NCBI GenBank assembly: GCA_947492825.1
Contig: CANLNT010000001.1
Span: forward strand, 2,170,001 to 2,234,000
Origin: an uncultured Paracoccaceae bacterium
Lineage (GTDB): Bacteria; Pseudomonadota; Alphaproteobacteria; Rhodobacterales; Rhodobacteraceae
Length of the DNA: 64,000 bases
Direction of reading: 5' to 3'
A program made the position numbers and the translations under genes. Shown here piece by piece: positions 34,701 through 44,586 of this stretch. A model generated the notes under the pieces. It did not search any database. It was not told the DNA's origin and saw nothing but the letters and a program-made list of their open reading frames with translations. How positions within the stretch are numbered: position 1 is the first letter of the stretch; every line of letters begins with the position of its first letter.

Positions 34701-35324
34701 GTGACCGACCTTGCCGCCCTTCTTGCCCCATATGCGCTGACCGCATTGGGCCGCTGCCCGCTTGGGCCGGATGACGGCGTGTCCGGCCGGTCGCTGGTGT
34801 TGATCGGTCCCGATGAGCCAAGGTTCTGGCAGACGTTCGCGGGCAGTGCTGAATGCAGCGACGGCGCGCCGGACCCGCTGGACAGGTGGTCAAAGCGGGT
34901 CTTGGACGCGGTTGCGACCCAACTGGGGACCACGGCCGTTTACCCTTTTGGCGGGCCGCCCTTTCATCCGTTCATCGGCTGGGCGCTGCGCTGCGGTGTG
35001 GTCTGGTCCTCGCCCATCTCACTTTTGGTGCACAATGATGCAGGGCTTTTTGTATCGTTTCGCGGCGCATTGGTGCTGGACGCACCGGCCCCCGCGACAA
35101 AGGCCGCGCGCCCTTGTGATGCCTGCCACCAGCCTTGCAAGACCGCCTGCCCGGTGGATGCCTTTGCCGATGGCTATGATGTGGCCGCTTGCAAGGCGCA
35201 TGTTCGCGCTGACGCAGGACAGGCGTGCCGCACCGGCGGTTGTCTGGCCCGCCGCGCCTGCCCGGTGGGACAGCACCGCCGCCTGCCAGCCCAATCCGCA
35301 TTCCATATGGAGGCCTTCCTGTGA
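34701..35324 (+). CDS. Ferredoxin-type iron-sulfur protein
   Basis: 207 residues. The first 130 have no recognised domain. The C-terminal part contains C-x2-C-x3-C-x3-CP (CDACHQPCKTACPVDAF), then a second cysteine set (CRTGGCLARRACPVG), an arrangement reminiscent of the cluster domain of epoxyqueuosine-reductase-like proteins. Partner unknown. GTG start. The stop overlaps the following phosphatase start (GTGA). Confidence 0.75.
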   Translation: MTDLAALLAPYALTALGRCPLGPDDGVSGRSLVLIGPDEPRFWQTFAGSAECSDGAPDPLDRWSKRVLDAVATQLGTTAVYPFGGPPFHPFIGWALRCGVVWSSPISLLVHNDAGLFVSFRGALVLDAPAPATKAARPCDACHQPCKTACPVDAFADGYDVAACKAHVRADAGQACRTGGCLARRACPVGQHRRLPAQSAFHMEAFL

Positions 35325-35812
35325 CCCGTCTGATCCTGATCCGCCACGCCAAATCCGGCTGGGACGACCCGATGGCCGATGACCACGAAAGGGTGCTGAC
35401 AGACCGGGGGCGCAAGGCCTCGGCGACGATCGGGAAATGGTTGCAGGCCAAGGGCTATGTGCCCGAGGTGGTGCTGTGTTCCGACGCGGCGCGAACGCAA
35501 CAGACGGCAGAGGGGGTTCTGGCTGCGTTTGCTGATCCGCCTGTGCTGAAACTGGTGCCGCTTTTGTACCACGCGAGCCCGGACACGGTGCTTGATCTGG
35601 TGTCGCGCGTGGATGCGGGCAGCATCGCCGTGATCGGCCACAACCCCGGCATCGGCATGGCCGCCAGTGGTCTGGTCGCCCAAAGGCCCGCGCACCACCG
35701 GTTCAGCGACTACCCGACATGTGCCACGACGGTGATCGACTTTCCCCAAACAATCGCGCCCGGAGCGGGCGATCTGGTCGATTTCATCGTGCCGCGGGAT
35801 TTGGTGGATTAG
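35321..35812 (+). CDS. SixA-type histidine phosphatase
   Basis: 163 residues. LILIRHAKSGWDD carries the RHG-like catalytic His and VIGHNPGIGMAASGL the second His. Short histidine phosphatases of this size act on phosphohistidine proteins or small phosphates; the substrate is not predictable. The GTG start is coupled to the ferredoxin gene and has GGAGG upstream. The following 210 bases hold no gene I can support. Confidence 0.85.
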   Translation: MTRLILIRHAKSGWDDPMADDHERVLTDRGRKASATIGKWLQAKGYVPEVVLCSDAARTQQTAEGVLAAFADPPVLKLVPLLYHASPDTVLDLVSRVDAGSIAVIGHNPGIGMAASGLVAQRPAHHRFSDYPTCATTVIDFPQTIAPGAGDLVDFIVPRDLVD

Positions 35813-36022
35813 GGTCCGGTTTGCGGGCGCAGCAACTTTCGTGAAAGTCTGGCATCAAAGCCTCAATCCGGTTCTGCCTTTTCGCCGCTGTTGGCCTCGC
35901 GCGGAACGTAGCGCCCACCTTCCCCCGCAGCCCGACAAGCAGAGCTTTTTTGAAGGTCTACGCCGGTGCCCCGCCGCCTGTGCTGATGTATTCCATGGGT
36001 GGGGGTCCTTGCGTATTGCCGT

Positions 36023-37060
36023 TTAGGTCCAGTCGAGAACCACTTTGCCGCTGGAGCCGGCCTTCATGGTTTCAAAACCGGCTTGGTAGTCGTCGATGGG
36101 GAACCGGTGAGTGATCACGCCGCTGACGTCCAAACCGTTTTGCAGCATGGCAATCATCTTGTACCAAGTCTCGAATATCTCGCGGCCATAGACGCCTTTG
36201 AGCGTGAGCGCCTTGAACACGATGCGCGACCAATCCACAGGCGATTTGCCCGGTGGAATCCCCAAGAGTGCGATGCGTCCGCCCATTACCATCGCTTCGA
36301 CCATCTGATCCAGGGCCGCCTGATTGCCGGACATTTCCAACCCGACATCAAACCCCTGGCGCAGCCCCAGACGCGCGATGACATCGTTCAGGTTTTCTGT
36401 CGTGACATTCACCGGCACCACGTCGGCCACTTGCGCGGCAAGCGCCAGACGGTCCGCGTTCACGTCCGTAATCACCACATGGCGCGCACCTGCATGGCGG
36501 GCAACGGCGGCGGCCATGATCCCGATAGGACCTGCGCCCGTGACCAACACATCCTCGCCCAGCAAATCAAAGGACAGGGCGGTGTGCACAGCGTTTCCCA
36601 ACGGATCAAGGATCGCGCCGATGTCGTCGCTGATGTCGTCCGGCAGTGGCACCACGTTAAAGGCCGGCAAGCGCAGGTATTGCGCAAAGGCGCCCTGTTC
36701 ATTGACGCCGATCCCGCGCGTGTCGGGATCAAGGTGAAACTTGCCCGCCCGCGACTGACGGCTTTCCTTGCCGATCAAATGCCCTTCGCCGGAACAACGT
36801 TGGCCAAGGGTCAGATCACGGACGTTCTTGCCCAGCTCAACAATCTCACCGGCGAACTCATGCCCTGTGATCAAATTCAGCGGAACGGTCTTGCGCGCCC
36901 AGTCATCCCAGTTCCAGATGTGAATATCCGTGCCGCAAATGCCGGTCTTGTTGATCTTGATCAGCACATCATCGGGGCCGATTTCGGGCACAGGCGCGTG
37001 CTGCATCCAAAGCCCTTCTTGGGGTTTGGATTTTGCCAACGCTTTCATCAGATTGCTCAT
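36023..37060 (-). CDS. tdh: L-threonine 3-dehydrogenase
   Basis: 345 residues. Oxidises threonine to 2-amino-3-ketobutyrate with NAD+. Medium-chain dehydrogenase with catalytic-zinc ligands Cys42 (GICGTDIH) and His67-Glu68 (GHEFAGEI), and Rossmann motif [12 protein letters not shown]. The four cysteines that hold the structural zinc in E. coli Tdh are absent: that loop reads [19 protein letters not shown]-coupled to kbl. Confidence 0.95.
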   Translation of the reverse strand: MSNLMKALAKSKPQEGLWMQHAPVPEIGPDDVLIKINKTGICGTDIHIWNWDDWARKTVPLNLITGHEFAGEIVELGKNVRDLTLGQRCSGEGHLIGKESRQSRAGKFHLDPDTRGIGVNEQGAFAQYLRLPAFNVVPLPDDISDDIGAILDPLGNAVHTALSFDLLGEDVLVTGAGPIGIMAAAVARHAGARHVVITDVNADRLALAAQVADVVPVNVTTENLNDVIARLGLRQGFDVGLEMSGNQAALDQMVEAMVMGGRIALLGIPPGKSPVDWSRIVFKALTLKGVYGREIFETWYKMIAMLQNGLDVSGVITHRFPIDDYQAGFETMKAGSSGKVVLDWT

Positions 37061-38259
37061 GCCAAAGCCCCCGTCGCCCGCCCGGCCTTTTCAAAGGCAT
37101 CCAACGCAAAATCGAGGTCATCGCGGGTGAGCGCGCTGCTCATCTGGGTGCGTATCCGCGCCTGGCCCTTTGGGACCACGGGGTAAAAGAAACCTGCGAC
37201 AAAAACCCCGTTTTCATTCAGATGTGCGGCCATGCTTTGGGCGAGGTTTGCGTCCCCCAGCATCACCGGAATGATCGGGTGTTCACCCGGTTGCAAGTTA
37301 AACCCAAGCGCTGTCAGCCCTTCACGCCAATAGGTCGCATTTTCAAACAACTGGCTGCGCAGGGCGTCCCCCGCCGCGACGATATTCAGGGCCTCAATCC
37401 CTGCGGCGACAATCGACGGCGGCAAAGAATTCGAGAACAAGTACGGCCGCGCGCGCTGACGCAACAGGTCAATGACCACTTGCGGCCCTGCGATATAGCC
37501 GCCCAAGGCACCGCCAAGTGCTTTGCCCAGCGTCCCTGTCAGAATGTCGACATCGACCCCGAAGTGCGCAGGCGTGCCTGCGCCCTTTGGTCCCATGAAC
37601 CCCGTCGCATGGCAGTCATCGACCATCACAAGGGCGTTGTATTGCTCGCCCAGCGCGACGATCTCGGGCAGTTTTGCAAGGTAGCCGTCCATGGAAAACA
37701 CACCGTCAGTGGCGATCATGATAAACCGCGCGCCATCCTTCTGGGCCTGCTGCAACTGCGCCTCTAAATCCGCCATATCGGAATTGGCGTAACGATAGCG
37801 CTTTGCCTTGCAGAGCCGGATGCCATCAATGATCGAAGCGTGGTTCAGACTGTCGGAGATGATCGCGTCTTCGGGGCCGAGAAGCGGTTCAAACAAGCCG
37901 CCGTTGGCGTCAAAACAGGCGGCAAACAGGATCGCATCATCTTTGCCCAAGTACTGCGCCAGCTTCGTTTCCAGCCTGCGGTGGATATCCTGCGCGCCAC
38001 AGATAAAGCGCACCGACGCCATGCCGAACCCGTGGCTGTCCATCGCCCCCTTGGCGGTTGCAATCAGGCGCGCATCATCTGCCAGCCCCAGATAATTGTT
38101 GGCGCACAGGTTCACCATACGCACAGGCACCTTGCCACCTTTATCTACCATGATGCTGCCGCCTTGCGGAGACGTGATGTTGCGTTCAGTCTTGAGCAGT
38201 CCATCGGCTTCGATGCCGTCCAGCGTGGTTCTGATGTGGTCAAGATATTGAAGTGTCAT
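37057..38259 (-). CDS. kbl: Glycine C-acetyltransferase (2-amino-3-ketobutyrate CoA ligase)
   Basis: 400 residues. PLP enzyme cleaving 2-amino-3-ketobutyrate with CoA into glycine and acetyl-CoA. [16 protein letters not shown] holds the PLP-binding Asp and His, and [13 protein letters not shown] the Schiff-base Lys. Start [10 protein letters not shown] follows a strong AGGAGG, so the upstream in-frame extension is discarded. With tdh it makes the complete threonine-to-glycine pathway. Confidence 0.96.
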   Translation of the reverse strand: MTLQYLDHIRTTLDGIEADGLLKTERNITSPQGGSIMVDKGGKVPVRMVNLCANNYLGLADDARLIATAKGAMDSHGFGMASVRFICGAQDIHRRLETKLAQYLGKDDAILFAACFDANGGLFEPLLGPEDAIISDSLNHASIIDGIRLCKAKRYRYANSDMADLEAQLQQAQKDGARFIMIATDGVFSMDGYLAKLPEIVALGEQYNALVMVDDCHATGFMGPKGAGTPAHFGVDVDILTGTLGKALGGALGGYIAGPQVVIDLLRQRARPYLFSNSLPPSIVAAGIEALNIVAAGDALRSQLFENATYWREGLTALGFNLQPGEHPIIPVMLGDANLAQSMAAHLNENGVFVAGFFYPVVPKGQARIRTQMSSALTRDDLDFALDAFEKAGRATGALA

Positions 38260-38282
38260 GCGCAACCTCCTGTTTAACGGAG

Positions 38283-38311
38283 GCATATCCGCCAAAACGG
38301 CAGCATGTCAA
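38283..38311 (-). promoter_or_regulatory. Candidate kbl-tdh promoter
   Basis: On the minus strand TTGACA, 17 bases, then ATATGC, ending about 24 bases before the kbl start, in the 83-base gap after the regulator gene. A GGAT-AGGA-ATCC inverted repeat just upstream of the -35 could be a regulator site. Confidence 0.5.
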
Positions 38312-38342
38312 TATAATGGATAGGAATCCGAAATTGTGGATA

Positions 38343-38909
38343 TCATGCGTTCTTGACGACCAATATCGCGCGTGCCTTTTTTGGTGCCCGGATGGCGTGA
38401 TCCTGATCGGCAACATAGCGGATGGTATCACCTTTACCCGCACGTTCACTCACACCGTTGGATGTAATCTCAAGCACCCCCTCAAGGACGGTGATTGCTT
38501 CGACACAGCCACTTTTATGCGCAGAACTGTCGAGGCAGGCCCCGACATCAAAGTGGATATCGTAGATCTCGGTATCGCCGACATCGTCAGGCGCGCTGAG
38601 GATGCGGACAAGGCACTTGGCCGATTTGTTGTTAATCACGGGCGTGTTTTCGGCGCGCACGACGTCCAGGATTGGACCGGTGCCGCCATCTGGCACGTCC
38701 AGCAATTCAGCGAAGTCGACATTCAAAGCACGTGTGAGGTTCCAAAGACTGGCCACTGTCGGGCTGGATTCGCCGCGTTCGATCTGCGACAGCATCGACC
38801 GGGACACGCCAGACAACTTTGCCAGAGCGTCCAGACTGAGCCCCTTTGCTGTCCGCTCTGCCTTCAATCGAGAAGCAAGGCGGAGTGCGATTTCCGGTTT
38901 CGGAGACAT
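38343..38909 (-). CDS. XRE-type HTH regulator with cupin domain
   Basis: 188 residues. Helix-turn-helix LSLDALAKLSGVSRSMLSQI then ERGESSPTVASLWNL (about 24-60), followed by a C-terminal cupin (VEAITVLEGVLEITSNG, GDTIRYVADQDHAI) that would bind a small effector. It lies just upstream of kbl-tdh on the same strand and most probably regulates them. Start MSPKPEIALRL follows AAAGGCG. Confidence 0.9.
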   Translation of the reverse strand: MSPKPEIALRLASRLKAERTAKGLSLDALAKLSGVSRSMLSQIERGESSPTVASLWNLTRALNVDFAELLDVPDGGTGPILDVVRAENTPVINNKSAKCLVRILSAPDDVGDTEIYDIHFDVGACLDSSAHKSGCVEAITVLEGVLEITSNGVSERAGKGDTIRYVADQDHAIRAPKKARAILVVKNA

Positions 38910-39200
38910 GAGGCGGCGCCTTTCTCTTCGTTGCTTTGGCACTTTATGTGTTGGAACCATTCGTTCCGGTCGTCAAGCAAACCCAACGATCGGCCCAGCT
39001 TATGAAGTGTCGTCCAAATTGGCCCTGCGAAAGCAAAAAGCAATTTGCGCCAGACAATTGCGCATGGCGACCGTGGCAATGACCCTGTTCCTGAGACCTG
39101 ACAGTCGACGCGACATCCGACCACAAACACAGAACACTGTCAGTTTTATTGGGGCCTTGAGCGAAACCAGATCCCCAACGGTCATGCCAGTATCCAATAG

Positions 39201-39226
39201 TTGCATGCTACCATGGTAGTGTGCAA
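39201..39226. promoter_or_regulatory. Palindrome upstream of the sugar operon
   Basis: TTGCA-N2-CTACCATGGTAG-N2-TGCAA, a nearly continuous 26-base dyad ending 33 bases before the first gene of the sugar operon. It is a good candidate operator for the operon's own GntR/FCD regulator. The remainder of the divergent gap shows no gene. Confidence 0.6.
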
Positions 39227-39258
39227 TTGTCTTACGGAAGATGATTCTGGGGGACGCT

Positions 39259-40008
39259 ATGTGTATCGTCGTAACGGGCGCGGCAAAGGGGATCGGCGCA
39301 GCTGTCGCGCGGCGTCTGTCGGATGACGACATCGCTTTGGTCCTCGTCGATTCCGACGAAGATGCGCTCCATCAAACAGCGACTGCACTGCCCGGATCGC
39401 CGGTTTGTATTGTCGGTTCCGTTGCCGATGCCGCGACTGCAGAGCGAACATCGACTGCGGCTGCTGATCTGGGTGGCGCGACTGGGTTCACGTATAATGC
39501 CGGTATTCAGCGCTATGGATCAGCAGCCGATACAGCGCCTGATCTTTGGGACGAAGTCATGGGTGTGAACCTGCGCGGAGCGTACCTTATGGCGCGCGCA
39601 TTGCTGCCGCAACTTGCCGAGAACCGTGGTGCCTGCGTGTTTATGGCGTCGGTTCAGGGGCTTGCCACGCAGCAGAATGTTGCCGCCTACACCGCGTCCA
39701 AACATGGGCTGATCGGGCTGGCCAAATCCATCGCTGTTGATTTTGCCGCTGACGGTGTGCGTTCAAACGCTGTCGCACCGGGGTCGGTCAAAACGCCGAT
39801 GCTGGAATGGGCTGTCAATCTGGCTGACGATCCTGACGCTGTTTGGGATGAGATCAACAAGATGCACCCGCTGGGCCGCGCCGCAAAGGCCAGCGAAGTC
39901 GCTGAAGTCGTGGCCTTTTTGTTGTCGGACAAAGCGTCCTTCGTCACTGGCGATGTGATCAAGGTCGATGGTGGGCTTATGGCGCGGCTTGGTGGATCGC
40001 CGAAATGA
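39259..40008 (+). CDS. SDR-family dehydrogenase, probable aldose 1-dehydrogenase
   Basis: 249 residues of a classical short-chain dehydrogenase: VTGAAKGIG cofactor loop, NAG (YNAGIQRYG), Ser in FMASVQG and YTASKHG with Tyr/Lys. As first gene of a sugar-acid operon that also has a lactonase and a second SDR for the later step, it best fits oxidation of the imported aldose to its lactone, like L-fucose/D-arabinose dehydrogenases. GGGGGA precedes the chosen ATG; an ATG 18 bases upstream is less likely. Confidence 0.8.
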   Translation: MCIVVTGAAKGIGAAVARRLSDDDIALVLVDSDEDALHQTATALPGSPVCIVGSVADAATAERTSTAAADLGGATGFTYNAGIQRYGSAADTAPDLWDEVMGVNLRGAYLMARALLPQLAENRGACVFMASVQGLATQQNVAAYTASKHGLIGLAKSIAVDFAADGVRSNAVAPGSVKTPMLEWAVNLADDPDAVWDEINKMHPLGRAAKASEVAEVVAFLLSDKASFVTGDVIKVDGGLMARLGGSPK

Positions 40009-40021
40009 AAGGTCAGAATAC

Positions 40022-41257
40022 GTGACGATTGCAGACATCAAGGTGACGACGGTTGCCGTTCCGCTGGAGGCACCCTTGAGGCATTCCGCGGGCGCCCATT
40101 GGGGCCGCTTTATCCGCACCATTGTTGAAGTGATCGGAGATGATGGTCTGTCTGGCTGGGGTGAGCTGGGCGGCGGCGGTGAGGGTGCGGAAAGCGCCGT
40201 CATGTCCTTGCTGCCCTATCTGAAGGGGCATGACCCGCTGAACCTTGAGCAGTTGCGGTGGAAGATCATGAACCCCACCGCGACGCTGTATAACAACCGG
40301 CTGCAATTGCATGCGGCGATTGAAATGGCCTGTCTTGATCTGGCAGGCAAGCGGCTGGGCGTTCCGGCCCATGCGTTGCTTGGCGGCGCGATCCGCACCT
40401 CGGTCGAATTCGCGTCCTATTTGTTTTATCGCTATGAGTCCGACGGCGCGGGCGGCGAAACCATGCCGGACGAGATCGTCGCCCATGCCAAGGCGCTGCG
40501 CGATGAACACGGGTTCCGCACACATAAATTGAAGGGCGGCCATTTCGCCCCCAACCACGATGTCGAGGTCTTCACCGCATTGGCGGACGCCTTTCCGCAG
40601 GATCGCGTGCGTCTTGACCCCAATGGCGTGTGGTCCGTCGAAGAAGCGATCCGCGTCGGGCGCGCGATTTCGCATCTCAACAACGATTATTTCGAAGACC
40701 CGACCTGGGGACTGGACGGTATGCGGCGCGCCCGCGACGGCCAGCCGATCCCGACCGCGACGAATATGGTCGTTGTGAACTTTGAACAGCTTGCGCAGTG
40801 TATCCGCCACGACATTGTGGATGTGATCCTGCTGGACACCACGTTCTGGGGCGGGCTGCGGCAATCCGTCAAAGCAGGCCACGTCCTGGAATCGTTCCAA
40901 CGTTCTGCTGCCGTGCATTCTTCGGGCGAGTTGGGCATCCAGCTGGCGTCGATGCTGCATTTGGGCGCGGTCCTGCCCAATCTGAATTTCGCGGCCGATG
41001 CACATTACCACCACCTTCAGGATGACATTCTGGAAGGGGGTAAACTGCCGTATGAGAATGGTCATATCGCAGTGCCGACTGCCCCCGGATTGGGGGTTGA
41101 GGTCAGTCGCGAGAAGCTGGCGCAATATGCCGACTATTTCCGCGAAACCGGTGGATACACCTACGACCGCGACCCCGCGCGGCCGAATTGGTACTCGGTC
41201 TGGCCCGAGCGCAACTACGCCGATCCGTCGGTCAAGACTGCGCCGGGGTTGTCCTGA
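40022..41257 (+). CDS. Enolase-superfamily acid-sugar dehydratase, glucarate-dehydratase-like
   Basis: 411 residues with the glucarate dehydratase active-site plan: KxK at Lys169/Lys171 (HKLKGG), metal ligands Asp199 (RLDPNG), Glu225 (YFEDP) and Asn248 (TATNM), and the Asp272/His299 dyad (LLDTTFW, VHSSGE). It should remove water from an aldonic acid to give a 2-keto-3-deoxy acid. The operon favours a mono-acid such as fuconate or arabinonate rather than glucarate itself. GTG start after AAAGG. Confidence 0.85.
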   Translation: MTIADIKVTTVAVPLEAPLRHSAGAHWGRFIRTIVEVIGDDGLSGWGELGGGGEGAESAVMSLLPYLKGHDPLNLEQLRWKIMNPTATLYNNRLQLHAAIEMACLDLAGKRLGVPAHALLGGAIRTSVEFASYLFYRYESDGAGGETMPDEIVAHAKALRDEHGFRTHKLKGGHFAPNHDVEVFTALADAFPQDRVRLDPNGVWSVEEAIRVGRAISHLNNDYFEDPTWGLDGMRRARDGQPIPTATNMVVVNFEQLAQCIRHDIVDVILLDTTFWGGLRQSVKAGHVLESFQRSAAVHSSGELGIQLASMLHLGAVLPNLNFAADAHYHHLQDDILEGGKLPYENGHIAVPTAPGLGVEVSREKLAQYADYFRETGGYTYDRDPARPNWYSVWPERNYADPSVKTAPGLS

Positions 41258-42360
41258 TGGCCGGGGTGATTGTCCGTGATCTGGTAAAAGTCTACGGCCG
41301 ACAGTTGGCTGTCCGTGGCATCGACCTTGATATCCCTGACGGCGCGTTTGTGGTTCTTGTCGGCCCGTCAGGCTGCGGCAAGTCAACGACATTGCGGATG
41401 ATCGCCGGGCTTGAAAGCATCTCTCATGGGGAGCTGTTGATTGATGGCAAACGCGCCAATGACCTGCCATCGCGTGATCGCGGCGTGGCGATGGTGTTCC
41501 AGACCTACGCGCTTTATCCGCATTTGACCGTCAAAGAGAACCTCGCGTTTTCGCTGAAACTGGCAAAGGTCGATCCGGCCGACATGGACCGTCGGATCAA
41601 TGGCGCGATCGAGGCGCTGGAACTGCAACCCTATCTGGATCGCCGCCCGTCCGAATTGTCTGGCGGTCAACGCCAAAGAGTGGCGATGGGACGCGCGATC
41701 GTGCGCGAGCCCGAGGTTTTCCTGTTTGATGAGCCTTTGTCCAATCTGGACGCCAAGCTGCGCAACCAGATGCGGGTTGAAATCAAGCGGTTGCAGCATC
41801 GGCTGGGTGTGACGACGATCTATGTCACGCACGACCAGATTGAGGCGATGACCTTGGCCGACGTGATCGTCGTGATGAAAGACGGGGAGATTGCCCAGCA
41901 AGGCACGCCCTTGGACGTTTTCGAAAATCCCGCCAACAAATTCGTCGCAAGCTTTATCGGCTCTCCGCAGATCAATTTCTTTGAAGGTGAGATCAGGCAG
42001 AACGGCGATGGCTTTGCCTTCGTCAGTCCGGACATGACGATCCCTTTGGATGACGACAAATTTCGCGGTGCCTTGCGCGACGGGCAGCGCGTGACGGGGG
42101 GGCTTCGGCCAGAAGACATCATCCCCCACGGGCACGGCATGCAGCCCGAAGGCGGGGTTTCGATCACCGGCGAGGTGACACTGACCGAGCTTCTGGGCAA
42201 CGAGAGCCTTTTGTTTGCGCGGTGCGGATCGGTGGATTTCGTCGCGCGCATGCAGCAGCCGCGCGTCGTGAACGATGGCGAAGAAATCAATTTCCACGTC
42301 GCCGGATCGCGTCTGCATCTGTTCGATGCCGACACGGAGATGTCTTTGAAAACGACATAA
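41257..42360 (+). CDS. CUT1 sugar ABC transporter ATP-binding protein (MalK/UgpC type)
   Basis: 367 residues. Walker A GPSGCGKST, Q-loop VFQTYALYPH, signature LSGGQRQRVAMGRA, Walker B VFLFDEPLSNLD and H-loop VTHDQIEAM. A C-terminal OB-like regulatory domain (GGLRPEDI) follows, as in MalK. Coupled to the dehydratase by TGATG. Provides the energy for the two permeases. Confidence 0.95.
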   Translation: MAGVIVRDLVKVYGRQLAVRGIDLDIPDGAFVVLVGPSGCGKSTTLRMIAGLESISHGELLIDGKRANDLPSRDRGVAMVFQTYALYPHLTVKENLAFSLKLAKVDPADMDRRINGAIEALELQPYLDRRPSELSGGQRQRVAMGRAIVREPEVFLFDEPLSNLDAKLRNQMRVEIKRLQHRLGVTTIYVTHDQIEAMTLADVIVVMKDGEIAQQGTPLDVFENPANKFVASFIGSPQINFFEGEIRQNGDGFAFVSPDMTIPLDDDKFRGALRDGQRVTGGLRPEDIIPHGHGMQPEGGVSITGEVTLTELLGNESLLFARCGSVDFVARMQQPRVVNDGEEINFHVAGSRLHLFDADTEMSLKTT

Positions 42361-42389
42361 CATAACAATTTTAACGAGGAGGAGAACGA

Positions 42390-43619
42390 ATGAATATCAA
42401 GGGAAAACTACTGGGAACGGCTGTGGGCGTCATGCTTGCAGCAGCACCGGTCATGGCGCAAGAAGTGCAATTGTTTCACGACAAAGGCTTCTGGTCCGAG
42501 CAGCTTCAGTCTGTCGGGGATGCCGCACAAGAGGCAACAGGCGTGAAAATCGTCGAAACGCCTTATGCCAACGCTGAACAATACAAGGCCTTCGTGCAGG
42601 CCTCTATCGCGTCTGGCGAAACGCCCAACATGTTCACATGGTGGACAGGTGCGACGTTTGAAGAACTGGTCAGCAGCGGGCAAATCGCACCGCTGGACGA
42701 TCTTTGGGCCGAGATGATTGCCGAAGGCGGTTATGGCGAAGCGTCCAAGGAATTGTTCGTGGTGGACGGGCAGGCCTATGCGGTGCCACTTTTGCTGGCC
42801 CGCTGGGTCGTTCTTTATAACAAGCCGCTTTACGCCGAGCTTGGCCTGGAAGAGCCCAAGACCTGGGACGAGCTGATGTCCAATGCGGATGCGATCGTCG
42901 CCGCAGGTGAAACACCGTTCCTTGCAACTGTGCACGAAGGTTGGCGCGGGTTTATCTGGTTCCAGGAATTGTTGCTGCGAATGCACCCGGAAGCCTACAA
43001 CGGCCTGAACGACGGATCTGTCGCCTATGACGGCCCGGAAGTGCGTGCCGTGTTCGAGGCGTGGTCTGACATGTATGCCAAGGGCTATTTCTCGGATCCG
43101 CGTTCCACTGAAGAGTTCAACGATTATGTGCGCGGCGCAGGTGCCATGTATCTGATCGGTGAATGGGCCTCTGGTCTGGTAATCGAAGCCGGTGTTGCGC
43201 CGGATGATCTGGGTGTGTTCATCATGCCAAATGCCGTCGAGGGCGCACCGGCTGCGGTCATCGTCGAAGGCGCGCCGCTGGTGGTGTCGGTTGATGGTGC
43301 TGCAGATGCGGACACGATGGAGGCCTTGCGCTTTTGGGTGTCAACAGAAGGCGCAAATGCCTGGGGCGAAGCGACAGGCAACTACATCGGCAACAATTCG
43401 GCCAAGGCACCGAACGCCATCGTCGGGGAAGTGAACGCCGATATCGCGGAATCCGGTGCTGCGGCCTACTTGCGCTGGTGGGAAGCTGTTCCACCTGATC
43501 TTCAGGGCGAACTGGTCGCGGAAATGAACCGCTTTATGCTGGACCCGACAATGGAGACAGCAGAAGACGTCATGGCAACGATGCAAACCCTCAATGCCGC
43601 CTACTGGGCCGACCAGTAA
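42390..43619 (+). CDS. Sugar ABC transporter substrate-binding protein
   Basis: 409 residues. Signal peptide NIKGKLLGTAVGVMLAAAP with cleavage after VMAQ; the mature part is a cluster-B type periplasmic receptor (GVKIVETPYANAEQYKAFVQ, AVPLLLARWVVLYNKPLYAE). Several aromatic residues would line the sugar site. A strong GAGGAGGAG site precedes the start, consistent with the high level such proteins need. Confidence 0.93.
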   Translation: MNIKGKLLGTAVGVMLAAAPVMAQEVQLFHDKGFWSEQLQSVGDAAQEATGVKIVETPYANAEQYKAFVQASIASGETPNMFTWWTGATFEELVSSGQIAPLDDLWAEMIAEGGYGEASKELFVVDGQAYAVPLLLARWVVLYNKPLYAELGLEEPKTWDELMSNADAIVAAGETPFLATVHEGWRGFIWFQELLLRMHPEAYNGLNDGSVAYDGPEVRAVFEAWSDMYAKGYFSDPRSTEEFNDYVRGAGAMYLIGEWASGLVIEAGVAPDDLGVFIMPNAVEGAPAAVIVEGAPLVVSVDGAADADTMEALRFWVSTEGANAWGEATGNYIGNNSAKAPNAIVGEVNADIAESGAAAYLRWWEAVPPDLQGELVAEMNRFMLDPTMETAEDVMATMQTLNAAYWADQ

Positions 43620-43635
43620 ATAGGGACGGATAACA

Positions 43636-44586
43636 ATGGACCGCGCCGCCACAGACAAAGCCTTGCTTGACCGGATTGGGATGGATCAGATCGCCCGAAA
43701 CGCTCGAGCACGGCGGCGCGGCCAACTTGGCATCGGACTGGTCTTCATGGCGCCGGCGCTGATTATGGTTGTGGGTTTGCTGTTGCTGCCGGTCGTGTTC
43801 AACATCTGGCTGAGTTTTACCAAGTGGAAGAAGTTCAAGGGTTTTGGTGAATACGCCGGTTTTGCGAATTACGAGCGCATGCCGGGCAACCCATTCTTCA
43901 CCGAAGCGCTGATCAACACTGCGATCTGGGTCGGCGCATCGGTCGTCTTTCCCATCGCGCTGGGGCTTGGCATGGCGATGTTTTTCCGCAATCTGCGCGG
44001 CGCTGAGACCTTTAAGAACATCATTTTCATTCCGCGCATTCTGGCCCCGACGGCAGTCGGCGTCTTGTGGTTCTACGTCTATGCGCCTGACGGTTTACTT
44101 AATCGCGGGCTTGGGATGTTGTCGGGTCGGGATGTGGATATCGGCTGGCTTTATAACGACGCCACCGTGACACCCGCCATCATTGCAACCTTCGTCTGGC
44201 AGACCGCCGGTCTGGTCATGGTGTTGCTGTTGCTTGGGCTGGCCGCGATCCCGAAAGACCCGATTGAGGCGGCCCATATTGATGGTGCAAACCGTTGGCA
44301 GATATTCCGCTACATCACGCTGCCGTTGCTGATGCCGACACTGTTGATGGTCACTATTCTATCTGTTCTGGCAGGCTTCACAGTGTTTGATCTGCTGTGG
44401 GTCATGGGGGCGAATTACCCCGGTCAACGCAGCCTTGCCCTTGCCGTGTTCATGTATTTCGAAGCGTTCCAGAAAGGCAGCTGGGCCTTTGGGTCTGCCG
44501 TCGCGGTCATCATCGGCCTTGTGGTGCTGTGCGTGACCTGGGTGCAAACGGTGCTGCAGGCCCGCGTCGACAGGATGACACGCTGA
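43636..44586 (+). CDS. Sugar ABC transporter permease (MalF type)
   Basis: 316 residues with six helices. The EAA coupling loop is DPIEAAHIDGANRWQIFRYI. An N-terminal cytoplasmic extension of about 30 basic residues precedes the first helix (LVFMAPALIMVVGLLLLPVV). Stop overlaps the start of the partner permease by one base. Confidence 0.94.
   Translation: MDRAATDKALLDRIGMDQIARNARARRRGQLGIGLVFMAPALIMVVGLLLLPVVFNIWLSFTKWKKFKGFGEYAGFANYERMPGNPFFTEALINTAIWVGASVVFPIALGLGMAMFFRNLRGAETFKNIIFIPRILAPTAVGVLWFYVYAPDGLLNRGLGMLSGRDVDIGWLYNDATVTPAIIATFVWQTAGLVMVLLLLGLAAIPKDPIEAAHIDGANRWQIFRYITLPLLMPTLLMVTILSVLAGFTVFDLLWVMGANYPGQRSLALAVFMYFEAFQKGSWAFGSAVAVIIGLVVLCVTWVQTVLQARVDRMTR

Noticed and set aside
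35813-36022. Short plus-strand ORF between the SixA-like gene and tdh
   Set aside because: 61 codons running into antisense tdh sequence, with no ribosome binding site or known motif.
40013-41470. 485-codon minus-strand ORF opposite the dehydratase
   Set aside because: The plus-strand protein has a complete set of active-site residues, so the antisense frame is a shadow.
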